From Calditrichia bacterium (GTDB lineage Bacteria; Calditrichota; Calditrichia; RBG-13-44-9; J075), in contig JANQQU010000064.1 in assembly GCA_028284905.1 (NCBI GenBank), positions 145,679 to 209,678 on the forward strand: 64,000 nucleotides of DNA, given 5' to 3'. A program made the translations under genes and the position numbers. The notes beneath the pieces are model-generated. The model was not told the origin of the DNA, did not search any database, and was given only the letters and a program-made list of their open reading frames with translations. Numbering within the stretch: the first letter of the stretch is position 1; each line of letters begins with the position of its first letter. Below, one piece after another: positions 42,959-51,426 of the stretch.

Positions 42959-45319
42959 ATGAAGCAAACGCTAAAAAGATTGTTTTATTGCTTATTGGTT
43001 CTTTTGACAAGTATTGCCCTCAGTTGCTTAAAAAACGACAGTGCAACCTCACCGGAGGATGATCCGGGCGATGTAGATCCTCCCTCGCTTTTTATTGAGG
43101 GGCCGAGTAGTAATGATGCGATTGTTACTACAAGCAATTCATTGACTTTAAGCGGCACGGCTGAAGACGATACCGGCCTGGAGGAAATTAGCTGGGTGAA
43201 TGACCGGGGAGGCAGTGGTGTTGCAACAGGATTAACGAATTGGTCTGTTGCTGATGTGCCATTGGCGATCGGAGATAACAGTATTGTCGTTACCGCCAAA
43301 GACTTAAGCGGGAAAACCGGTCAGGATGAAATTGTCGTTACCTATAATGAGTTTCTACAATTTTCCGGGCAGCCTTTTATCTCACCGGGTGGTACTTTCG
43401 TAAATACAGCTACCCCGATAACTATTCGAATTGCAATAGAACCCAATCCAAATCTTGTTGCCGGCAGCGTCCGCTTGATTGAGGTTGATAATAATAATAA
43501 TGAAGTTGCCGAACTGGGAGAGTTGTTTGATGATGGATTGTTACAACATGCGGATGACATTCTCGGCGATGGCGTGTTTAGCACAATACTGGATCTGACG
43601 GAAACCAGCACCGGCGAAATTCGCATGCGAATTGCTGCCAAAACCCAGGAAAATAGCGGTGAGGTAGAAGGGTACTCTTCAGTGTTTACCTTCAATGTTT
43701 TCGATCGGATTTCCAGTGATGAAGATGAAATGATCGAAGCGGCGATGGATTCGGCGTTAAACCGTATGGAAGCTGTTTTCGAGGCGCCGGATAGTGATTT
43801 GGATGCTGCCCTAACCAGCACCGTTAATTTACTGCTCGAACAGCCCGGTGTGGAAGATGCTTATTTGCATGGCAACCAAATGATCAAAGTCGACTTTTCC
43901 AGTGGCTTGAGCAGCGGCATCCTCCTGTCCGAATTAGATCAGCAGGGCCGGATTATCACCCAGGGGGGACCGAAAATATCTGCGGAAACTCGTATGAAGT
44001 TGCAGAAAAGAAAACCGTTGTCCCAACAAACCATCGGGATTAACAGTCTGGCGAAAAGATACGAAGAGATTGATGAAGATATTATCCTCAATCAAAAGAT
44101 TCTCATCTATGAACCATTTGCCAATCTCTTCTGGCCGGCCGACAAAGGGGATGCAGCCAAAGCAATTATTCAGGAATCCGATCTCCCTTTTGAAGTCGTC
44201 CAGTTAAAAAATCAGGCTGCGACAGTTGATGCGCTTTTTAGCCTGACCGAATATGGTTTCATCATTATCGATACCCATGGATTTCGGGGTGAGGAATTTT
44301 TGACTGGCGAATATGTCACGGAAAATTCTAAAGTTAAGTACGAGCGGCTGCGGCGGGAGAAAAAGCTGTTTGCTGTCGTGCAGGCTAAAATAGATCCCTG
44401 GCTAAACACATTTAGTTGGGGAGAAGTGCCTTATTGGGGCGTTAACAATAAGTTTATTCAGGGCTTAAGCGGTACATTTCCCCGATCGGTAATTTTTAAC
44501 AGCTCTTGTGAGAGCAGCTCTTATGTAAACAGCCCCCATTCCCTCAAAACGGCTTTTTTTAATAAAGGCGCCAAAACCTATCTCGGTGTCAGCGATGTCT
44601 CGACCGCCGGTTTTCTGGAGGAATGTTTACTGGACTTTACCGGCAAATTTAATCGCGATCTGCAAACAACCGGCGAATCGTTTTCGCCCGGTAGAGTTGA
44701 TCCAAAAAACGGGGCACTCTACATGATACGGGGAAATGAAGACATGCATTATGCGACCGAGTTGTTGAACGGCGATTTTGAAACCGGCGATTTAACCGCC
44801 TGGAATAAAGATGGTGACGGCCGGGTGATTGCCCAGCTCGGCACGCTTTCCCCGCTTGGAGGGAGCTTTATGGGAATCATTTCAACCGGATTGGGACAAA
44901 CAACCACTACCGGTTCCATAGAGCAGGCATTCCGTGTCGAAGAAACGGAAACGACCCTGACGATTAACTGGAATTTCCTCTCAGAAGAGTTCCTGGAATT
45001 TATCGGTTCAAACTTTCAGGATTTTTTCCGGATAGAAATTGTCCGTAAAAGTGGGGAAGTGAACGAAGTTTTCTTCCGCAATGTTGATCAGATTGCCAGT
45101 CAGTTCGGGGCGTCCCAGGAAGATCCGGGTCAGCTGATTGCGGTTTCTCCCGGAATCGTTTTTGACCGGGGAGATGTGTTTATGACCGGTTGGCAAACGA
45201 TTAATATCGATATCAGTGCTTACCAGGAAGAATTTATTACTTTACGTCTGTCCGCTGGAGATATAGGCGACAGCATTTACGATACCGCAATTCTGCTGGA
45301 TGAATTTATCGTTCAATAA
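42959..45319 (+). CDS. Lipoprotein with Ig-like domain and putative clan-CD cysteine peptidase domain
   Basis: The ATG at 42959 has AGGAGG 8 bases upstream; an upstream TTG is not used. The 786-residue protein has a lipobox (IALSC), an Ig-like domain (about 45-130: NSLTLSGTAEDDTGLEEISW) and a second beta domain. A region at 430-530 has a strand ending in IIIDTHGF (H440) and, 77 residues on, IFNSSCESSS (C517). That His/Cys pair after buried strands is like caspase, gingipain or CHAT-type peptidases, but this is inferred from motif only. A C-terminal jelly-roll (LLNGDFETGDLTAWN) probably binds carbohydrate or the cell surface. The role is unknown; it might be a self-processing surface protease. 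Confidence 0.7.
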   Translation: MKQTLKRLFYCLLVLLTSIALSCLKNDSATSPEDDPGDVDPPSLFIEGPSSNDAIVTTSNSLTLSGTAEDDTGLEEISWVNDRGGSGVATGLTNWSVADVPLAIGDNSIVVTAKDLSGKTGQDEIVVTYNEFLQFSGQPFISPGGTFVNTATPITIRIAIEPNPNLVAGSVRLIEVDNNNNEVAELGELFDDGLLQHADDILGDGVFSTILDLTETSTGEIRMRIAAKTQENSGEVEGYSSVFTFNVFDRISSDEDEMIEAAMDSALNRMEAVFEAPDSDLDAALTSTVNLLLEQPGVEDAYLHGNQMIKVDFSSGLSSGILLSELDQQGRIITQGGPKISAETRMKLQKRKPLSQQTIGINSLAKRYEEIDEDIILNQKILIYEPFANLFWPADKGDAAKAIIQESDLPFEVVQLKNQAATVDALFSLTEYGFIIIDTHGFRGEEFLTGEYVTENSKVKYERLRREKKLFAVVQAKIDPWLNTFSWGEVPYWGVNNKFIQGLSGTFPRSVIFNSSCESSSYVNSPHSLKTAFFNKGAKTYLGVSDVSTAGFLEECLLDFTGKFNRDLQTTGESFSPGRVDPKNGALYMIRGNEDMHYATELLNGDFETGDLTAWNKDGDGRVIAQLGTLSPLGGSFMGIISTGLGQTTTTGSIEQAFRVEETETTLTINWNFLSEEFLEFIGSNFQDFFRIEIVRKSGEVNEVFFRNVDQIASQFGASQEDPGQLIAVSPGIVFDRGDVFMTGWQTINIDISAYQEEFITLRLSAGDIGDSIYDTAILLDEFIVQ

Positions 45320-45322
45320 AAT

Positions 45323-45498
45323 GGCAGTGTTAAAGAAGTAATGCTACAAACTGTCATCGCAGGAAGTACAACGACATGGCGATCTCTTTGTAGATGCAAT
45401 TTCTGGGATTGCTTCTCCCGGCAGCCGGGATCGCTCCGAAGGAGCCCCTTTGGGGCAATGACGGATCAAATAGCATTACATGTTCTTCAACATTACCC
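45323..45498. repeat. MITE-like palindromic repeat, copy C
   Basis: This ~176-base copy begins GGCAGTGTTAAAGAAGTAATGCTA and ends AGCATTACATGTTCTTCAACATTACC. The GTCATCGC arm and GGGATTGCTTC segment are recognisable, but the interior has diverged and contains an extra CCGGCAGCCGG palindrome and CTCCGAAGGAGCCCCTTTGGGGCAATGAC. It begins 3 bases after the lipoprotein stop. Confidence 0.75.
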
Positions 45499-45511
45499 AG
45501 TAAATTTTCGC

Positions 45512-45551
45512 AAAATAAAAAAGCCACTGCAAAATGATTCTTTGCAGTGGC
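45512..45551 (-). terminator. Rho-independent terminator for the T9SS-type gene
   Basis: GCCACTGCAAA and TTTGCAGTGGC form an 11-bp stem with a 7-base loop. On the minus strand it is followed by TTTTTTATTTTG, and it lies 28 bases after the stop of the gene at 45579-46679. The plus-strand side has only TT. Confidence 0.85.
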
Positions 45552-45578
45552 TTCAAATTCATACCGACTATTTCAATA

Positions 45579-46679
45579 TTAACGTATATAAACCATTCTT
45601 CGGGTAAGCTGTTTATCGCCGCTGGTGAGCCGGTAAAAATAGATGCCGGAGGGATAATTGGTTGCATCAAATACGGCCTGATGCCTCCCGGCTGCTTGTT
45701 GCTCACGAACCAGCGTGGTAATCTGTTTGCCGGTAATGTCAAATACAGAAAGTTCTGTTAAAGCAGCTTTTGGCAGCACGTAAGTGATTGTTGTTGAAGG
45801 ATTAAACGGGTTTGGATAGTTCTGCTCCAGCTGAAAACTATTCGGCGTATTTTCCGTAAAGTCAGTAATATGTACCGCGGGAGAACCGGCGAGTAAGGTG
45901 ACTTCCTGTGCCTGGGTAAAATTAGGATCCGTCTCGTCGTCATGGCTATCGATTATCGCTACTTGCCCAAGGTTTTTCGCTATCCATATATAGTTGATAG
46001 TCGTCGACATTTCCGTGGCGACAACCTGCCCATTAACAATTGTTCTCCGTAAACTGAAATCATCTTCCCGGATGCGCAGGCAATCGAAAGTGCCCAGCGG
46101 CACGGTGATGGTGCCATATGCATCAATGGTTTGGGTGATGTAGGTAGAATCAAAGAAGGCAATACCGGGACCGGGAGAGAAAAAATTGGTAAAATTATTA
46201 ATCCAGTTTGTCTGATAGGTCGCCGGAAAAGGAATGGAAACCGACGGTGGATTATTTATGGTCAGAAAATCAGTTGTATCAAACGAGCTGCCGGCCCCAA
46301 GCCATTCCAAAGCGTTGCTGGTTTGGTTAAAGTAGATCCAGGCAGTGCTGGTATCTCCACCGCCATTTTCGAATTCGGTAAACTGCCAGCTAAAATCCGC
46401 CGTGGGAAAACTGTCGGCAAAGACGGTGGTCGCCGGGTCGACAATATTAATCGTATCCCGATCCCCTCCGGGAAACTCATTCTCGGTAAAAACCCAGGTA
46501 TGTGGCCCACCACTATTTCCGGGGGTAACGGGAATATCCCCGGATAGGACATAATGAACGACGGTGCTGCCAATCGGATAATTAATATCACTACTGTTAA
46601 TTGTGATCTGGGCGTGACCGCAAACTACCAGTATGAGAAGTAAGCCTATCCAGACCACAAAGGTATCATATAATTTCAT
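45579..46679 (-). CDS. Secreted protein with T9SS-type C-terminal sorting domain
   Basis: The start at 46679 is chosen because GGAGG lies 7 bases upstream; ATGs further up give no better site. The 366-residue protein has a signal peptide (VVWIGLLLILVVCGHA), an unrecognised beta-rich body (about 25-280, many Thr/Asn, ending VTLLAGSPAVHI) and a C-terminal ~85-residue domain starting LEQNYPNPFNPSTTI and ending GIYFYRLTSGDKQLTRRMVY. That FlgD-like tail is the type-A sorting domain of type IX secretion substrates common in FCB genomes. The body has no catalytic motif I can name. Confidence 0.85.
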   Translation of the reverse strand: MKLYDTFVVWIGLLLILVVCGHAQITINSSDINYPIGSTVVHYVLSGDIPVTPGNSGGPHTWVFTENEFPGGDRDTINIVDPATTVFADSFPTADFSWQFTEFENGGGDTSTAWIYFNQTSNALEWLGAGSSFDTTDFLTINNPPSVSIPFPATYQTNWINNFTNFFSPGPGIAFFDSTYITQTIDAYGTITVPLGTFDCLRIREDDFSLRRTIVNGQVVATEMSTTINYIWIAKNLGQVAIIDSHDDETDPNFTQAQEVTLLAGSPAVHITDFTENTPNSFQLEQNYPNPFNPSTTITYVLPKAALTELSVFDITGKQITTLVREQQAAGRHQAVFDATNYPSGIYFYRLTSGDKQLTRRMVYIR

Positions 46680-46742
46680 CAACATACCTCCGTTATGGAT
46701 GGACATATATTAGCAATCCCTGCTAATTTCAATTAATTGCAA

Positions 46743-47120
46743 TTATTGCTGGCTAAAATCAACATCGAGCTCTTTCGGCTGCAAACTATACCATGCACCG
46801 GTAGCTGCATCGATAGCCACCGGAACAACGCCGAAAAGAACGTCAAGCACTATCCAGCCGGCCCCTAACTTCTTTGTCAACACATAAGTACGCTCTTCGC
46901 CATCGTGCTTAACTACGATTTCATGGTGCTGCTTGCGGTCCAGCTCCAGGGTAACCGGCGTCCGGCCAAGCATCTCTCCATTAACATAAACTTCCGCGCC
47001 GGTAGGCGTAGAATTAACCCCAACCTTTTTCCCGCTGTTGTTTAAAATTGCCGCACAGTTCATAAAAAGGATCGATAGTAGCACCAGCAGAATACCTAAA
47101 GCAGTCAGACGCTTGTTCAT
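46743..47120 (-). CDS. PEGA-domain lipoprotein
   Basis: The start at 47120 follows GGAGA and gives a 125-residue protein with a lipoprotein signal (lipobox LFMNCA). An open frame to 47231 adds an unsupported leader. The PEGA domain reads KKVGVNSTPTGAEVYVNGEMLGRTPVTLELD, given here as separate segments KKVGVNSTPTGAEVYVNGEM and LGRTPVTLELD. A hydrophobic stretch (GAGWIVLDVLFGVVPVAIDA) near the end may re-insert in the membrane. PEGA proteins are common S-layer- or envelope-associated modules; the role is unknown. Confidence 0.8.
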   Translation of the reverse strand: MNKRLTALGILLVLLSILFMNCAAILNNSGKKVGVNSTPTGAEVYVNGEMLGRTPVTLELDRKQHHEIVVKHDGEERTYVLTKKLGAGWIVLDVLFGVVPVAIDAATGAWYSLQPKELDVDFSQQ

Positions 47121-47551
47121 TTTATGGGTCTCCGTAGTTTTAGTAATGAAATGAATGGAGAATAAGTGGTTGTTTAAATTATGTTTACCGGGATGAATCT
47201 TGTTCAAATGCATTCGTTGCTTAATATGCATTCACTGACATTTTAGCAAACCGCCGTATAAGTTGCAAGTAAAAATCGCTGCATTGTTTAATCGCACATT
47301 ACTTAAAAAATAACCGGTCATTTTATTTGTAAATCTTGTCACAATAACAATCGATATTTTTCTAAATTATTAAACCGTTAGTTCATTGGCATTCTCATCA
47401 CTATGTGCGTGGAATTGGGGCGCAGTTGATTCATATATTAACTGAAAACCGTCACTCCTCGGACGGATAATACCGCACATATTAAGTTCTTTCCGATTAA
47501 GAATACCTATCCTTTATCACAATAAAACTCTTAATCAAACTGGCTAAAATT
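47121..47551. other. Divergent intergenic region, no recognised feature
   Basis: This 431-base AT-rich gap lies between the PEGA lipoprotein gene (minus) and the membrane protein gene (plus). It should contain both promoters. I saw no convincing -35/-10 pair, RNA structure or repeat. Confidence 0.5.
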
Positions 47552-49108
47552 ATGAAAAAATATCTAAAGTATATTTTTGCCTCGCTTAGCGTGGGCTTGA
47601 CCATTATCAGTATGGATAATGGCTTTTACTTTTACCTGAATATGTTCGAAATCCGAACAGCAATTCTGGCGACGGTTGTATTCGAAATCCTCCGTTTGGC
47701 CACCCTTTACTCGTTTATCGTCTGGGATGTTCGGAAACGGGTAATTGCCGGTACATTATATGTCATCGTTGCTTTTATCTGTGCATTTTCCGCGACGTCG
47801 TCTTTCCATGCAAAGATTATCGAAAGCCAGATGGTCGACACATCGAATTACCGGAACGAGATAGACAAGCGCTTAAATATCGTCATGAAAGAATATGCCT
47901 TGCAAATGCAGGACAAATTGACGATTGCTGATAAAGACATTACCTATGCCCAGCGAAAAGTGGCTGCATTACCGAAATCTACATACTGGCCGAAAAGAGA
48001 AGCCCAGTTAAAGACCAAGAAAAAATTATTGATCGCAGAACGGGATAGCGTGCTGGCCTCAGTGCCGACCAAAAACCTGGAGGATTGGGTCGAACAGAAG
48101 GCGGCTATCTTAGGATTATCGCTCGGGCCGATGCCTATTAATACCTATGGCTCCAACGCAATTTTACAGGCAATTCAGGAGATGTGGGTTGTTGAAGATC
48201 TTACCGTGAAAAAGATTGTGGCACTTTTGATCACTTTGGGGATCGAGGTCGGTATTGTCCTCCTGGCTATTTTTGCGAAGATCTATTCCCGTGTGCCGGA
48301 AGAGGAAGAAGTTATACAGGAAGCAGTCTACGAAGACACCGGTAGCTATCGTGCATTGGGCATGGGGCAAAGCAGCAATAATGATGCTTATACCTGGCCA
48401 TCGGAACGGAAAAATGATAAGAAGGATGATTATACCTGGCCATCGGAACGGAAAAATGAACCTGAACCTCCAGGTAGCAGTAGCGATAATAACAGCGGCA
48501 GTTATGCCTGGAGTGGCGGCAGCGGAAACGATGATAGCGATGGGTATACCTGGCCATCGGAGCGTTCCGGTAGAGGAAGTAGTGACTCCTCAGAAAATGC
48601 TGACGACGGCGAAGCAAGTGAGGAAGAGTTGAGCAGCCCGGTTGAATCCGAGAGCGAAATGGCATCCTTCGCTGATCAGATAACCGAAACTGACAACGAA
48701 GAATACGCGGCCGAAAGCGAAGAAAATAGCGCTGAAAACGAAGGATATGCAACTGAAGATACAGCAGCATCAGATTTCGAATATAAAAACCCACCGACAA
48801 TCCGCCGGCTGGACGAAGCACAGGAAGAAGCACTCGCGAATACTAACGGCCATATGGATTCCGGAGAAGCGGGAGAGGAAGAAAGTATTCTCGATACGCT
48901 ATATAATGAATTCGGTGAAAATAACGTCAATCGTTTTCTGGAAAAAGCACAACCGTTTTTCATGGAAAATGGCAAAATGCCGACCGCCAGTAACTTAAGC
49001 AAGAGCATGCGTCCGATTCGCCGCTTTATGTTGAAGCGTTACCGCAATAATAAACTGGATGACTTTTTCCGTGGACATGAAACCGTATATAATGATCAGG
49101 ATTCCTGA
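47552..49108 (+). CDS. Membrane protein with YTWPSER repeats, unknown function
   Basis: I do not recognise this 518-residue protein. It has three N-terminal membrane helices, a coiled-coil-like charged region (about 90-215), a fourth helix (IVALLITLGIEVGIVLLAIF), then an acidic Ser/Asn/Asp-rich linker (about 255-430). The linker carries YTWPSER three times, starting at residues 280, 294 and 332, and a related YAW at about 316. A basic, helical C-terminal domain follows (DTLYNEFGENNVNRFLEKAQ, RRFMLKRYRNNKLDDFFRG) that could bind nucleic acid or a partner. The first four helices plus coiled coil suggest a sensor or scaffold. No clear ribosome-binding site precedes the ATG. Confidence 0.7.
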   Translation: MKKYLKYIFASLSVGLTIISMDNGFYFYLNMFEIRTAILATVVFEILRLATLYSFIVWDVRKRVIAGTLYVIVAFICAFSATSSFHAKIIESQMVDTSNYRNEIDKRLNIVMKEYALQMQDKLTIADKDITYAQRKVAALPKSTYWPKREAQLKTKKKLLIAERDSVLASVPTKNLEDWVEQKAAILGLSLGPMPINTYGSNAILQAIQEMWVVEDLTVKKIVALLITLGIEVGIVLLAIFAKIYSRVPEEEEVIQEAVYEDTGSYRALGMGQSSNNDAYTWPSERKNDKKDDYTWPSERKNEPEPPGSSSDNNSGSYAWSGGSGNDDSDGYTWPSERSGRGSSDSSENADDGEASEEELSSPVESESEMASFADQITETDNEEYAAESEENSAENEGYATEDTAASDFEYKNPPTIRRLDEAQEEALANTNGHMDSGEAGEEESILDTLYNEFGENNVNRFLEKAQPFFMENGKMPTASNLSKSMRPIRRFMLKRYRNNKLDDFFRGHETVYNDQDS

Positions 49109-49125
49109 TCCGCAATAAAAGCAAT

Positions 49126-49692
49126 TTAGTCACCTTTTTCCGGCGCCTCCGTTGATAGATCAATTGACGGAGGCGCCCACTTTTTAGGATCACCGATAAT
49201 ACCGTGTGCCTCGCTAACCACTTCAATATATTCCGGAATTACTTTTATCAACATATACCCTTTTTCCCGATCGGGATAAAAAGCGGCCCACTCCTCTTTC
49301 CAGTGCTCTTTTTTTGCTAAAGAATCATCGACAAGTTGGCCTTGCCCGCTGAGCGTTACATATGCCTGCATATCCGGATTGAAATAATAGAGTGTTACTT
49401 CCGGGTTTTTGCGTATATGAGCAACTTTTCGGCTGAGCGGATTGGTTGCCATCCAAACGGTTAAATCCGATTCCGGTGGAAAGGCATCCATGGCGCGCAC
49501 TTTGGTATTGCCTTCGTTATCCCTGGTAATTAGCGCACAGTAGCGGGCAGACGTCATTATCTCATGTGCGGCGGCTTTTAAGCTGTCCTGCGTAATCGTT
49601 TGGGCGGGCAGTTCCATAAAAGCGGAAGAGAGCAGGAGAAAAATAACTGCCGGGAAAAGTAATTGAAAATTTTTGCGATTAATGCTATTCAT
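49126..49692 (-). CDS. Exported pyridoxamine-5'-phosphate-oxidase-like flavin protein
   Basis: The start at 49692 gives a 188-residue protein with a signal peptide (LLFPAVIFLLLSSAFMELPA) followed by a split-barrel flavin-binding domain: AARYCALITRDNEGNTKVRAM-like segments SARYCALITRDNEGNTKV, VWMATNPLSRKVAHIRKNPE, and VTLYYFNPDMQAYVTLSG. This is the general-stress-protein-26 branch of the PNPOx superfamily, usually cytosolic; the exported form is unusual. AAGG lies upstream. The longer open frame to 49755 runs into MITE copy D and is rejected. Confidence 0.8.
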   Translation of the reverse strand: MNSINRKNFQLLFPAVIFLLLSSAFMELPAQTITQDSLKAAAHEIMTSARYCALITRDNEGNTKVRAMDAFPPESDLTVWMATNPLSRKVAHIRKNPEVTLYYFNPDMQAYVTLSGQGQLVDDSLAKKEHWKEEWAAFYPDREKGYMLIKVIPEYIEVVSEAHGIIGDPKKWAPPSIDLSTEAPEKGD

Positions 49693-49717
49693 AATCCTTG
49701 CCTTTCGTTGTTTGGGA

Positions 49718-49886
49718 GGGAGTGTTAAAGAAGTGATGCTCTTCAATCCGGTCATTGCGAGGCGCTTTTTGCCGAAGCAATCTCAAACGTGCAAGCAACA
49801 TAAAGATCGCTTCGTCGCTCCACTCCTCGCCACATAGTGATCCCTTCGGGGCGATGACAGCTTTAGCATTATTTCTTAATACTGCC
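49718..49886. repeat. MITE-like palindromic repeat, copy D
   Basis: This 169-base copy begins GGGAGTGTTAAAGAAGTGATGCT, contains GTCATTGCGAGGCGCTTTTTG and CGCTTCGTCGCTCCACTCCTCG, and ends TTCTTAATACTGCC. The arms still pair. It lies 26 bases upstream of the PNPOx-like start, so it occupies that gene's promoter region. Confidence 0.8.
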
Positions 49887-49919
49887 TTATTTTGAAAAGG
49901 TTCTTTAAGTCGTTGCTCA

Positions 49920-50603
49920 TTATTCTCTCCGAGAGCTTACCCAGCCATCTTTTTCCTCTAAAATGAGTTTGCCGTCATCCCATTTAATTTCTATAGAGCC
50001 GCCCTCGGTAATGCCGAGTGACTGGGGCATTTCATTTAAATCTGGAGAAAGCCATTGCAAATCTGCCTGATAAGGCACTTTGGTGGCATGATAGTAATGA
50101 TTGACCAGATACTTTGAACTGACAAAATTACGGCGATCAACATAATCCGGATTTTCAGCGTAATTAAACGGAGCCATGATTACGATTAACGGATTTACTG
50201 AAAAAAAAGTGAGAATATAGGGCGCTTCCCGTAATGTAATTGTATCCCCGCCATACCAAACGCTACCACCGGTTTCCCGCCATTGTTCGATCAGGCCGGT
50301 GCTGATGACAAAGCGATCGATCATCCGCCCGTAATGATTCGGTTCCGGTTTGTCCCAAAAAGAATTATACCAGCGATGATGATAATTATGGCCGGTCGTG
50401 CTAAAAAAACTGGTAGTTCGTTTATACTGATCCAGTGGGCGGGAGTCCGGGCCATTCCAGGGCATATCCTGCCGGGGCGAGGGATTTTCTTTCCAGGGAA
50501 TAAACATTTCACATCCTGCGATAATTATACTGAATAAGACAGTTATCAAAACGAAGATAAGTGACGGTATTTTTTTTATTATTCGTGAAAAGGAGAAGGA
50601 CAT
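49920..50603 (-). CDS. Lipoprotein of unknown function
   Basis: This 227-residue protein has a lipoprotein signal (lipobox IIAGC, Cys about residue 31) and an aromatic-rich mature part with short motifs such as TTGHNYHHRWYNSFWDKPEP, NYAENPDYVDRRNFVSSKYL and IEIKWDDGKLILEEKDGW. I do not recognise a family. The repeated Trp/Tyr/His suggests a small-molecule or membrane-surface role. It stands alone and is divergent from the pentapeptide gene. Confidence 0.6.
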   Translation of the reverse strand: MSFSFSRIIKKIPSLIFVLITVLFSIIIAGCEMFIPWKENPSPRQDMPWNGPDSRPLDQYKRTTSFFSTTGHNYHHRWYNSFWDKPEPNHYGRMIDRFVISTGLIEQWRETGGSVWYGGDTITLREAPYILTFFSVNPLIVIMAPFNYAENPDYVDRRNFVSSKYLVNHYYHATKVPYQADLQWLSPDLNEMPQSLGITEGGSIEIKWDDGKLILEEKDGWVSSRRE

Positions 50604-50793
50604 GTAAAAAAAATCCTTAGCTGATTATGAAAATCAAACTGCTGCCTGAGAGAACAAATCCGCGCTGGGAAAAATATAGGTAATTCAAATAAATAAACGA
50701 AATAGAGAAAGGATTAAAAAGTTTCTTTCGCGCTATCTATGCTTTATATTGCCTGCTCTAAAATGGTAATTGACATATAACGGGCTTTTTATT

Positions 50794-51348
50794 GTGGCAA
50801 ATCAGGAACACCTGGAAAAATTAGACCAGGGCGTAAAAGTTTGGAACGAATGGCGGGAAAGCAATCCCCGGATTAATCCTGACTTGAGAGATATAAATCT
50901 GGAACGAAAAGTATTAAAGGGCATTGATTTTAGCTGGACGGATCTCCGTGGCACAAATTTTAGCTGGGGAGAATTTGGCGGCGCCAATTTTCGGGGGGCA
51001 GATTTGCGCGATTGTAACCTTTTTGGCGCAGATTTTAACGGTGCTTATCTTGGCTGGTCAGATTTACGTGGTGTTGAATTTGTCGGCGTTTTTCTGGGGA
51101 ATGCGGACTTAAGTCGTGCCTATTTGAACGAAAGCAGCTTTAGTGAAAGCTCGTTAAGGAATGTCGATTTCCACGGTACTTATCTGGACGCGGCGAATTT
51201 AGCAGGCACATTGCTGGAAGGCGCAAAAAATCTTTCTCTGGAACAGATATCGACCGTTAAGTCGCTTTATCAGGCGAAAATGGACGTTCATTTACTTCGG
51301 GACGTAAAAAAGAAATATCCCCGTTTATTACGGAAGCCGCAGAAGTAG
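50794..51348 (+). CDS. Pentapeptide-repeat protein
   Basis: The GTG at 50794 gives the usual family start (ANQEHLEKLDQG); an upstream TTG at 50770 would add eight residues. The 184-residue protein has an N-terminal helical cap (VWNEWRESNP) followed by about 12 to 16 pentapeptide repeats of the A(D/N)LXX type (GANFRGADLRDCNLFGADFN, YLDAANLAGTLLEGA), which form a square beta-helix. A basic C-terminus ends KKKYPRLLRKPQK. Function is unknown; some relatives protect DNA gyrase or sit at membranes. Confidence 0.85.
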   Translation: MANQEHLEKLDQGVKVWNEWRESNPRINPDLRDINLERKVLKGIDFSWTDLRGTNFSWGEFGGANFRGADLRDCNLFGADFNGAYLGWSDLRGVEFVGVFLGNADLSRAYLNESSFSESSLRNVDFHGTYLDAANLAGTLLEGAKNLSLEQISTVKSLYQAKMDVHLLRDVKKKYPRLLRKPQK

Positions 51349-51426
51349 TTTCTGCCTCCACAGCAGCAGATTGGATGCTGCGGTTTCATCCTTCATTCAG
51401 TTCTCCTCAACCAATCTTGTCGGGCA

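Noticed and set aside
45341..45607. Plus-strand frame in MITE copy C
   Set aside because: It lies within the repeat and terminator; similar frames in other copies are not conserved.
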